This document shows, one piece after another, positions 34,007 through 43,535 of a stretch of DNA of 64,000 nucleotides (position 1 is its first letter; every line of letters starts with the position of its first letter). The DNA comes from Seminavis robusta (Eukaryota; Bacillariophyta; Bacillariophyceae; Naviculales; Naviculaceae): the NCBI GenBank assembly GCA_903772945.1, contig CAICTM010000005.1, positions 177,001 to 241,000 on the forward strand, in the 5' to 3' direction. Both the position numbers and the translations under genes were made by a program. The notes below the pieces were generated by a model. It was not told the origin of the DNA. It searched no databases and saw only the letters and a program-made list of their open reading frames with translations.

Positions 34007-34714
34007 ATGACAGCCACGTTGGGGATCTATGCGGATCTCAAAAGGGGCCTTGAAGAATCGGGATTGCCCTTGGAGGAATTCGCACGCTCTTTGAATGCAC
34101 CTGGCAAGTGGAATCAGTTGTATTTGGACTTGACATGCCAGACCATGAAACACATATTGGCCACCAAGGGCAAGCCGCCTGTGAGTAAGCAGGAATGCGG
34201 AGTCGTCCTTGCTACCTTTGCCAAGATCACGTTCAACAAAGCCGTGGTTGATATATGGTACAAGAAAAAGCCGACAACACCTGGTCAGATAGCAACGACA
34301 ATCTCCAAGGACCTCTACAACTTGCTCAGCACTCCATCTGAAAAAGCCAAGTTTGGGTACGCCAAAGTGGAGCCATGGGAGGAATCAAAGCTAGCGATGT
34401 GTTACCAAAATGTTGGACGCTACGTCAGGAAGCTTCCAGACACTTACGAAGCTTTGTTTGTGTACACCGTTTGGGACCAGGGAGACTACTACGAGCTGGA
34501 ACCCCATGCCCTGGTGCGAGACAAAGCTACTAAGCAAGTCAAAGATATCACCCCGACCCTGGAAGCACTAAAGGGCCAACCTTCGTTGCCCAAAGTATGC
34601 TTTGTGGAGCATTCTTGTCTTGTCAACGTGATTTGCTCGGCCAATGCGATCAGACTCCAGTACGGGTTTATTGTGGAGAAGACTAAAAAAAGCAAGCGAT
34701 TTGGACGCACTTGA
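34007..34714 (+). CDS. Hypothetical protein, 235 residues
   Basis: The first ATG in this frame is at 34007 (MTATLGIYADLKRGLEESGL); the frame is open to 33824 without another ATG. The protein is mixed alpha/beta with no signal peptide or membrane segment. It has a helical N-terminal third (DLTCQTMKHILATKG), a middle segment with TPGQIATTISKDLYNLLSTP, and a beta-rich end (YEALFVYTVWDQGDYYEL, VCFVEHSCLVNVICSANAIR) finishing in a basic tail. No family was recognised. Codon use and clean frame suggest a real gene. It is co-oriented with its neighbours. Confidence 0.6.
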   Translation: MTATLGIYADLKRGLEESGLPLEEFARSLNAPGKWNQLYLDLTCQTMKHILATKGKPPVSKQECGVVLATFAKITFNKAVVDIWYKKKPTTPGQIATTISKDLYNLLSTPSEKAKFGYAKVEPWEESKLAMCYQNVGRYVRKLPDTYEALFVYTVWDQGDYYELEPHALVRDKATKQVKDITPTLEALKGQPSLPKVCFVEHSCLVNVICSANAIRLQYGFIVEKTKKSKRFGRT

Positions 34715-35271
34715 TGCTGCAGCGGATGCTTGGAATGAATGTGGACAAAGCAAGATGAGCAGAGAGACCCTGGTACAGGCTTTAGCTAGCCGCACTATAA
34801 AGCAGGGGGCGCAGCATTGAAGCAGCATTCATTTACAGTATGAGTACGGTAGCATGCATGCCGCAAGAATCGTCGCTACGTTGAATGGAACAGTAGTTTA
34901 GTTCAGTCACTTTTTGCTAAAATAGGATGAGTAACTGTGCTCCCACCCCAACCACTTGGTCCCTGGACTAACTAGATAATGTAGCCTCGTGAAACCATCC
35001 CGACCCGCAAGGTTCCCACTTGACCCCTTTCTATTAGCTATGCATACATTAAATTTTACTTTAACCGATCATTACGTGGGCAGAGCAGTAACGCCCTGCT
35101 TCATATCACTTTCTAGCTTCCCGATCACAGATCTGTTCAACAAAATTGCTTTTACTCGACCGTCTTGGCGCTAGGAGGTGCGCATTGGCCACGTACCCGA
35201 CAACACTCATTCATTCATCATCTCTCATTATTTTTCCACCAACGAACAAACAACAGAGCAATCAACCAACC
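34715..35271. other. Intergenic, elongase promoter side
   Basis: 3' flank of the hypothetical gene and 5' flank of the elongase. Nothing recognisable beyond A/C-rich leader sequence just before the elongase ATG. Confidence 0.4.
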
Positions 35272-36437
35272 ATGGGCTGGCATCCTGCTGTAGCAGATCG
35301 CTCCTGCGTGGAGTTTACTCGCGATGGGAAGGAGTTTGAAGAGATCTATTGCATCTATCCTTGGGCTAAGAAATTCTACTTTCCGTGAGTTTGTTGGGCG
35401 TGTTGTCTGATCAAAGGCAGTGCAGCATTGGTGGCCTCACGCGCTCACGGTTGTGTCTTCTTTTATTAGATTCGAATACACCTTTCGACCGGCATTTCTG
35501 TACGACTTTTGCCACACACACCACTGGGTTCCCTTTGCCTGTGTGGCGCTCTACTTGGCGGGCATTCACTATGGACAAAAGTACTTTGAGACGCGTCCGG
35601 CATGGAATTTGAAGGGACCAATGGCGGCATGGAATCTGCTCTTGTCGGTCTTTTCCTTTTTTGGATTCATTCGATGTCTTCCCTTTGTCCTGCACAATAT
35701 TGGCACCTACGGATTCGAGGCCACGCTCTGTAATGATCCCGAAAATTCACTGGGGCAGTCCATTACCGGTGTATGGGTCCTCTTCTTTGTACTCTCCAAA
35801 ATTCCGTAAGTGTTGCATGATACACGTAGGATGCTGGAGAAGATGATGTTTTCTATGTCTCACCAACCGTGTGCTCCTTCCTATCCTACCGATGCGGCAT
35901 CCCCAATCACGCACAAACACACACACACGACAATCTTCGCCCTGGAAACTTACATACAGAGAACTCTTCGACACCTTTTTCATTGTGGTCCACAAGAAAC
36001 AGTTAATTCTCCTTCACTGGTACCATCATGCATCCGTCCTTTTGGCCAGTTGGCATACGCTCGTCACCCACAGTCCCGCCGGAATCATCTATACTACCGT
36101 CAACTTTGGGGTCCATTTTGTCATGTACTTTTACTACTTTTTGATGGCCATCAAATGCAAACCCAAATGGTTCCGACCGCAATGGATCACCATTGCTCAA
36201 ATCACACAAATGGTGGTGGGCACCGTGATCAGTCTCTGGGCATTTTCACTGGTCCACAAGGAAGAATGCTGGGCCAAATTTGAAAACAATTCCGGGATTT
36301 TGGTCATGTATGTCAGTTACTTTTTGTTATTTACTCAGTTCTTTTTGAATCGGTTTGGGTATGGGATCAATGTCAGTGGTACCAAACAACGAAACAAGAA
36401 CAACAAGAGTACATCCAAAAAAGACAAGGCGACATAG
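35272..36437 (+). CDS. ELO-family fatty-acid elongase (3-ketoacyl-CoA synthase)
   Basis: Exons 35272-35384, 35470-35805 and 35960-36437 give about 308 residues; both introns are short GT-AG introns. Multiple hydrophobic spans fit the seven-helix ELO fold: FACVALYLAGIHYG, LLLSVFSFFGFIRCLPF, VWVLFFVLSKIPELFDTFF and others. The catalytic histidine box is LHWYHH (residues 168-173), preceded by KKPELFDT-like sequence (here KIPELFDTFFIVVHKK, rebuilt by the second splice). The HWYHH form rather than HVYHH is typical of elongases for saturated and monounsaturated acyl-CoAs (ELOVL3/6 type), while PUFA elongases usually have QxxHVYHH. The Lys-rich C-terminus is consistent with ER retention. It condenses malonyl-CoA with acyl-CoA in the ER membrane. 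Confidence 0.95.
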
Positions 36438-37099
36438 GAATTAGACTATGGAACGAGAAGAAAGAAACAACAGTCAACAATGGCAATATTAATAACCTTG
36501 GTGGTAGTTCTAGCTAGAGGTTACGCGCAAACAGAAAAGCAGAACGATTCTTCATGTAATTGTGGGCTATGATATCATTCTTTCGTTCTAATCGTTGCTC
36601 TACTGTATTTTGCTCGTGGAAATTGTCTCCTAACCAACTAGGTAGTCAACTAGCAGCTAGCTATAGTGATTGCAAGCAGAAACCGCCAGAACTCATTATC
36701 TAATGGTTTGCTGTGGTATGCAACCCACGGGAAGTCGAGGGGTCTAGTGGCTACCGGTAGCAACGGTGCCCCCCACTTCATACTGTGCTAAGTGCGAGCT
36801 GCAGTTCCATCCACAGGGAGGAGCAGGAAAACGCATTACACTACTACACAAGCCATTACACACTACATGCAAGTACTATTTTATAAGGGCATTCAACAAG
36901 CTACCCTTTTTGGTTGATTACATGAGCACTCAACAGGTTGCTCCTAGATTGGTTGTTGTTGTAGTTGTTTACAGTGTGCCTAACACACATCAAAGCCATG
37001 GCTGTTGTTGAGTTTGTCTAGTGTGGGGTAGGTTGTTGTATTCAATATCACCCTTCTTCTTGCCCTTGGCCTGCCTCTTCCTCATGACAAAGGATTGAG
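36438..37099. other. Intergenic, no supported gene
   Basis: 3' flank of the elongase, with CTAGCTAG strings near 36511 and 36655 and a TACCGGTAGC near 36752. No gene. Confidence 0.45.
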
Positions 37100-38004
37100 C
37101 TACCCTCTTCTTCCTCTTTTCAGCCAAGTCAATGTGCAGAACAATGCACCAGACTCGAAGCTGGGGAAAGTCACATTCAGGGTAGAGGGATCAACTGGAA
37201 ATGGGAGCTCCATGGTGAACTCTGAAATGACATCACCCCTGACATCAAGGATGGACCTGACATACTGCTGCATGGCATGGCGCCTGACATTGGTATCCTC
37301 TAGGTTTTCCTTTGTGTGTTGTGATAGAGATAATAGAACTCCCCAATATCCAAGAGTCTTGGTGCCACTTCTCACTGATTGTTAGCTTCTTGCCATTCGC
37401 AGAGACCATGGTTTCGATGTCTGCTTCGGTCACGCCACTGCTCAGCCAGACAATGATAGTGACATGGCGAATGCCATGCTCATTCTCCCATTCCTTGACC
37501 ATCCTCTTTGGCTTCCAAGTAGTGTGGCCATCCTCCCCATCAGCATCAGCTTCTCATCATCATTGTCAGCCATGGAGGGAAGTGGCAACTGCAGGAGGCC
37601 TGGCTGCCACGGCAGGGACTTGGTTGCGAGAACAAAGCTGGGAAGAATGGGTAGTGGTCCATCATCATCTTGTGGTGGTTGTGGTCTCTGAGAGCAACAC
37701 CAGCAGCCATTCCTCTTGCTTTGTTGAACTGAGAGCGAAATTGGTTTGTGTTGTACTTCTGAAAGCGCTCATGCATGGCTCTCACAGCAGCAGGGAGTTC
37801 ATCAGTGATGGCGCCAGTTTGGAACAAGCGAAGTAGGAATTTGAAGTCACTTCCATCCTGCTTGAAGATGTGCTTCACAGGTTCCCCTTTCTTTGCCAGA
37901 CTCTTTCTCGAGGACATGGTCGCTTCTTGCTTGGCCAATTGCTTGTTTTGTTGTGGTTGTGTTTCGATTTGTGAGAGGAAAAAGGAAGAGAGGAAGAGCG
38001 CCAT
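37100..38004 (-). pseudogene. Unrecognised gene, in broken or unspliced frames
   Basis: Minus-strand coding-like sequence in more than one frame. The first part (ATG 38004 or 37917) is basic and contains DGSDFKFLLRLFQTGAITDE and QKYNTNQFRSQFNKARGMA, resembling a small helical DNA-binding module. A second part has MVKEWENEHGIRHVTIIVWL and SSGVTEADIETMVSANGKKL. A third has RRHAMQQYVRSILDV and FTMELPFPVDPSTLNVTF. The parts follow in order, so they come from one gene whose frames are now interrupted or joined by introns not recognised here. It lies next to a dead DNA transposase and may be a host gene captured in a decayed region or an accessory mobile-element gene. No family was named with confidence. 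Confidence 0.45.
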
Positions 38005-39154
38005 CTTGAAGGATGCTAGCTAGCTAGCTAGTTTACTACTGATAGTGGCTGGAAAGCCACACCTGTGCAGTTTTGTGTTCGCTTGTCAATACCGGCAAGA
38101 TCAATCTTGCCAGGTGAGCGAGTTGCTGGGAATAAAATTTCAGACGCATGTGGTTCACCGGAAGGCTTAGAGTCATATGGTTCACATGGTCATTATAACA
38201 GTTCGCGATTTTTCTTGCCTCTCAGCATGTGAATGGCGCGCTGCTTGCTTGGCCAACTCGATTCCAACCGTTGGTTCCACAAATGAATCAATTGTTTCTC
38301 ACAATTTGACCTCATTTTGCAAGGGCGTTCTGAGGGCGTGCTATGCCATCACAGAATGGCCCCACACACATATCGACAACTTGGAGGGGCGATATGGAAC
38401 ACTACAAGGACCAGCCTGATCAACCAGGGGCTCCCTTCTTTACTAGTAATAGACAGTGCACCTGAGCCTTCTTTGGCTAGAAGGAGGTCTTAGGTTTCTA
38501 GATCGCCTCCTGAAACAGGCGATCAGGGCGTCATGACGTTCCATATCGCTGTTTCCACCGGCATTCTAGACTGTTCAACAGTAGCCTATCATGGTGCCGG
38601 GGTTCATCTAGTTGTCAGAAGTATACTACAGCATCCTCTATTAGCTAGACACTTCCTCCTAGGTGTGTTATCGACATATCACATGTCCCCTGGACGTTCT
38701 GGTAGAATGGGGCGATTTTCTTAGGCGATGAAAGGTCCAGCTTGCCACAGTAAAACCCCATTATTCTAGACAAAATTGTGACCAAAAACATGTAGACAAT
38801 TTGAATAATTGCGCCAAATGGAAGCACATAAATACAGAACGCCCGGCAGTCCTCTCTTAAGCAAAGCAGGATTCGGAGCAAAGCGGAGCAAAGGAGTCAG
38901 CCACTACTGAAAGTGACACTTTTCGTTACCTTGCATCTTCAACCATCTTCCACCATGACACCATCTCTTTTTGTGCATCTCTTTCTGCCGGTACCGCCAT
39001 CTCCAGCATCTCAATTTGGTCTTACAAGGTTGACAATGGTCACCGCCTACTGGATTGTACAGAGCGCTACAGGTAAGCCGGACATGACTAACTGGATTAT
39101 TATCTTCAGTTTCGTCTCTGGAGTTTCGAAATTCTCACAAAATTGACTTCAACA
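38005..39154. other. Degenerate transposon-type spacer
   Basis: Sequence between the broken minus-strand gene and the dead transposase. It contains a CTAGCTAGCTAGCTAG run (38017-38033) and a perfect 8-bp hairpin at 38501-38524. No gene. Confidence 0.4.
38501..38524. repeat. Short perfect inverted repeat (hairpin)
   Basis: GATCGCCT (38501-38508) and AGGCGATC (38517-38524) are perfect inverted copies around an 8-base loop, CCTGAAAC. A related GAGGTCTTAGG/CCTCC context lies to its left. Function unknown; possibly a transposon end or stem. Confidence 0.5.
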
Positions 39155-40140
39155 ATGCAGATCACAGCTGACACAATTATCAGAACAGCTTCCACTACCA
39201 AGGGCTACAGCAAGAGCAGTCAACCAGACGGTATCGCTATCACGGACTTTCGTGGCTGTTTTGGTGTGGCTCCTCATCTTGCGGCAGAACTGGGGAACAT
39301 GCTGGACGATGAAGATCCTCTGAGTGACATTCGCTGGGTATCCTACTTCCTGGCCACACTCATGTTCCTCAGGACATACACTGTCACAGCTGTATTGGCC
39401 ATGATCTTTATGAAGGATGAAAAGACGATTCGGCACTGGGTGTGGGTGTTCATTGAGAAGATCGCGAGCTTGGACTTGGTGAGCCATGAGCAAGCTTTCT
39501 TCTTCACTTTTATCAATCGCCGTCTTCATCAACAGAGAGCCTCACCATGTACATGTTGCATCCAACACCACTCCTCAAGATCAGATGGGAGTACCGACGG
39601 ATGAATGACAACGGCAGTCGGTGTCTGGTGACTGTTGATGGCACTGACTTTCCATCAGGGAACCAGGTCCTTTCTCAACTGGTTGGTTTACCAAGAAGTT
39701 CAATGGTCCTGGACTGAGGTATGAAATTGGTGTTTGTATTCAGACTGGATGGATTGTGTGGATCAATGGCCTTCCCTTGTGGTGAATGGTTGATATTGCC
39801 ATTTCTTTGTCATCTTTGGTCCACATGTTTGAGGGAGATGAGAGAGCTGTGGCTGACAAAGGGTACAGGGGTATCCTCAGTACTTTGACTGCCATGGCGA
39901 CACCTTGACAATCAACAGCAGACTACCAGGAAGTCTCTTGCAAGGGCAGGCACGAATGTGTCAATAGAAGGCTGAAGGAATGGGGCTGCCTCCTTCAGAG
40001 GTGGCGCCATTCCCTTGAAAACATGGTAAGATGGCCATGCTGTGGCCAACATTGTGCAGCTCAAATTATGGAGCGGCCAATGTGGCAGGTGGAGTATATG
40101 ATAGAGTCGACAATGAGTTTGACTTTGATTATTATATTAA
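39155..40140 (+). mobile_element. Dead PIF/Harbinger-like DDE transposase
   Basis: Plus-strand remnant of a DNA-transposon transposase. The first part (from ATG 39155) is helical: KTIRHWVWVFIEKIASLDLV. After it, in other frames, come VTVDGTDF with the first catalytic Asp (about 39630-39655), GLRYEIGVCIQTGWIVWING, then FEGDERAVADKGYRG with the second Asp (about 39830-39870), and RHECVNRRLKEWG with a candidate Glu (about 39950-39990). Order and motifs fit the DDE_Tnp_4 fold of PIF/Harbinger elements. The copy is split by at least three frame changes and stop codons, so it is not functional. Terminal inverted repeats and target duplications were not located. Confidence 0.7.
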
Positions 40141-40316
40141 ATAGTTTGTAGTTACTCTACTAGTTGCAGCCTCACTATTAGCCATAGCATTGACAGTCAA
40201 CAACCAACCAGTCTACTCAGGTGTGTAATGCTTGTAATGCGTTTTCCTGCTTCTCCCAGGATCATCATCAAACGCCATGTCTACATCATACGGCTTGGTT
40301 GCATCCTCCGTCTGCG

Positions 40317-42244
40317 TTAGGACTCGGCGGCCACTACAGCTCCCATGGGCTCGGCCTTGGCTGCGTCCACAGTATTGCTTGGAACTTCCTTGTCATCATT
40401 CGTGTTGTTGTTGCTGTTGCCATTGTGTTGCTCTGTTGTTGGTTGCAAATTTTTCCGTCGTAGGATTTCTTCACTCGAGTACTTTTTAATCTCCACCACT
40501 TTCTTGGGTTCCTCTAGTCGTTGTCGTTCGGCTTGTGCGGCGGCTTCTGCCAATGCTCGTTTTTTGGCTTCTTGTGTGGTATATCCCACTTCACTCCAGT
40601 GTTCAATGGCACACACAAAAACCGAAGGAGGTGCCCATTGCCAGTATAGATCCGTCATGTATTGTGTATTGATTTGCCATCGTTCTTGTGATTTTTTCAA
40701 CACCACCATGGGTGCCGATACCCAAAGTAGTCCACCGACGGCCACGACGGGTGCCAAAATGGCATGAGCCGCCGCCACCCCCAACGTGGCCACTGTGGCC
40801 GATTTGGCACTGCCGACGGCATTGGTGGACAAGAATACAGCCGTTTGGAGTGTACTCCATCGTCCCGTCTTGCACCAAACGGCAATGCATTCAGAATTGG
40901 AAAAGAATACGTGATAGGGTGGTAACTTTTCTTCCCCAAATTCGAGTATAAAGTTGGCGCGTGAGAGTACAATATCTTTTGGATCGGCTTTGGGGAGTGG
41001 ATGTTCTTCTTGTCGTTGTTTGGAATATTCTTCGGAAAATGCGCGTTGTCGTGTACTATCTTCAGTGGTTGTCGATTCATTGTTGTCGTGTTCTCCTGCG
41101 TTTTCATCGTCTGCGCCAAATTTGCTAAAATTGTCCTGGGCATCGTGACTTGCTTGTTCTTCAATGACAGGTTGTTGTTGTTGTTGTCCTTCCTCAACAA
41201 TTTCATCCTGCAATTTCATATTGGCTTTGGGAATGGCCTTTGTAAACATGGATGTCAATTTGTTGAGTTTCCGCAACGAACTTGGCGCTTGAAAGGAATG
41301 TTCATCGTAATGCGCTTTGGTCCATTTGCGAATATCCATGGGATCGGTAAGCGTCGTAATATGCAATCGTTGATCGGAATGAGGCCGTAACTTTTTGAAT
41401 GCGGCCACGACTCGATTGTGCGTTTGATCTTCGTGATGATGAAAATCATCGTCGGCACTCTTTTTGCCGTATCCCGTCAATCCAAAATCGGCCACTACCA
41501 CGCAGTTGCGGCCGGCTATTGATATGATGATGAGATGAAAATGAATAGTAAAAGTAGAAGGTTGAAAAAAGAGATCAGGATGAGATCAAAAAAGACAAAA
41601 AAGAAAAACCAACCAACCAATTCGACCTTGTCTTTCATTCTTGTCTTTTTCTTACCTTCCAGTACAATTCCATGAATTTGAATGGGATAAATGACGGGTG
41701 GACAGACAATCATTTCCCATCGATAAATGTGATCGGCCGGTTGGAATTCATGTTCAAATCGAGACGCATCCTTTTCTTTCAATTGTCCCGTGTCTTCCAA
41801 CGCGGCATGTGCTTTTTCGAGGAATTCGACCAACGATTGTTGCGTTTCAAAACACAATTTCCATCGCGTCACGACCGGTTTGGGGGGTTTCATATTATTG
41901 GGTGGTGGTCCAGCAGTAGTAGCACTATTTGTAGTAGTTGGAACAGGAGGCGGCGGCGTAAATTCGGAAATGATTTCGACTTCATTCTGTGTGGGCGCAT
42001 CGGGCGATGGTTGACTCTGGACTTCGACACGACACGTGCCTTGGGTCAAGTCAATCTTGCCCCGGGCTTCAAAGTCGGCTTCTCCAAACTTGTCTTCGTC
42101 GCCCATGCTGTAGTACAGGATCGAATTGTCTGCCAAGACAATCCATCGTTGTTCCCATTTCCGTTGTTTGCCGGCGAGTCGACCCATTAAACCATCACGT
42201 TTCTTCCATGCCAATACACATGTGCCGCCTTTTTCAAATGACAT
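40317..42244 (-). CDS. PH-domain protein with a C-terminal hydrophobic region
   Basis: Exons 42244-41656 and 41515-40317, joined across a 140-base intron, give about 595 residues. The N-terminus is a pleckstrin-homology-like domain: GLMGRLAGKQRKWEQRWIVL with the usual tryptophan-containing start and DNSILYYSM. It is interrupted by a Pro/Thr-rich loop and closes with RWKLCFETQQSLVEFLEKAH. A second conserved-looking segment follows the splice (GRNCVVVADFGLTGYGKK, TTLTDPMDIRKWTKAHYDEH). Then come an acidic linker and a small-residue-rich hydrophobic stretch (SATVATLGVAAAHAILAPVV AVGG, about residues 470-495). The end is Glu/Gln/Asn-rich. Binding to phosphoinositide membranes is plausible. No enzyme domain was identified. 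Confidence 0.8.
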
Positions 42245-43535
42245 TGTTGTGTAATTGACTTGATAGTACTGACTGGATGGATGGACTGGATGGACTGGAT
42301 GGATTGATACGGTCCCGTAGCGTGGAGAGTGAAATCAGAAGAGCAGAGCTTCGATTCCAAAGAGCCAATCGATTTGTTTTGTTGAAGGAAACGACAGCGC
42401 CGAAACAACCAAAAGCCAAGTACAAAGACCTTTCAGAAGAGGATAAAGTCAGGGCCAATAGCTTGAGTCGTTGCTAATGAGTAGAGTACAGTAGGCGGAA
42501 ACACAGCTGTTGGAGTGACAGTCTGCCGATACCGTCGATCGTCGATGGGTCTTCCAAGTCTTGAAGATGGTGCCAAAAAAGTGCTGCCAACTGTCGTAAA
42601 AAGATACTGCATTTACTTTAAATCTTTTCGATCATACACGTCAGAGAGGATTAAAGATGGATCTACATTAAATCTGAATAATGACCCGGCGAAGTTTGCA
42701 ATTATTTGCAGCCATCATGTCATCAGGGAGGCACAATGCCAGCTAACTCAGTTTTAAGGCTTGTTCCCCCGGAAGACTGTCTTTGAATTCAGGTATATGC
42801 GGTAAATAAAACATGAATTAATTTTTTGCTTTACCCTAACCTGTCACCTATCTGACTAGAAGGCTGCTGGTACTAATTACTAGATGGTAATAGTGGAAAC
42901 GGTTCACAGTACAATACCGGTTCAACATCTAGACTATAGTACCGGTACTGTTCGTGTCGTGTAACTGGAGCTGTAACTAGCCAGCTAGCCAGTAGGGACC
43001 AGTTACTGATAAAACTGTCGTGTCATCTGTGTCTGCTGTCTCGGTCAGTCAACGTGACGTCTTGGAAACGTTGAATTGATCAATTTTGACGAAAATTTAA
43101 TGGACACCCACCAATGCAAATTTCATTTATTTGTACTCTCAAGGCTGCAACTGGAAGCCTGTACATGTATGTAGAAGCTTCGTAATTAGTACTTACTTCT
43201 ACCTTGAGTCTGGGAAGACAACAAGGAGTTTGAATGATTTAATAGGTAGGAATTTGCATAACAATTTGGAAAAATATATTTTTGGTTGATTTTAGATTGA
43301 TTTGGGTGGGTTGACGGTCTCGAACGAAACGATTGTACAGTACAGCGTACTACTGGTAGTACAGTGGTAGTACCGTACGGCCTCTGGAATTCAGTGGAGC
43401 ATTGACACGCAATTTCAACGACTTCACCACCCTTCTCTTGAATGAATCCTTGTCTCGCCACCCACACAATGACCATAGTACTCCAGTAACAGCACACAAC
43501 ATCAGCACATCGGCAACAACCGACCAAGGGCCACA
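42245..43535. other. Long divergent intergenic region
   Basis: Between the PH gene (-) and the exonuclease-ATPase gene (+). It contains a degenerate GGATGGACT tandem repeat at 42270-42305 and a cluster of TACCGGTAC/TACTGGTAGTAC words at 42915-42950 and 43340-43380. No gene is supported. Confidence 0.5.
42268..42306. repeat. Short tandem repeat (GACTGGATG)n
   Basis: Four to five imperfect units of GACTGGATG/GACTGGATGGATG just upstream of the PH gene start. Confidence 0.8.
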
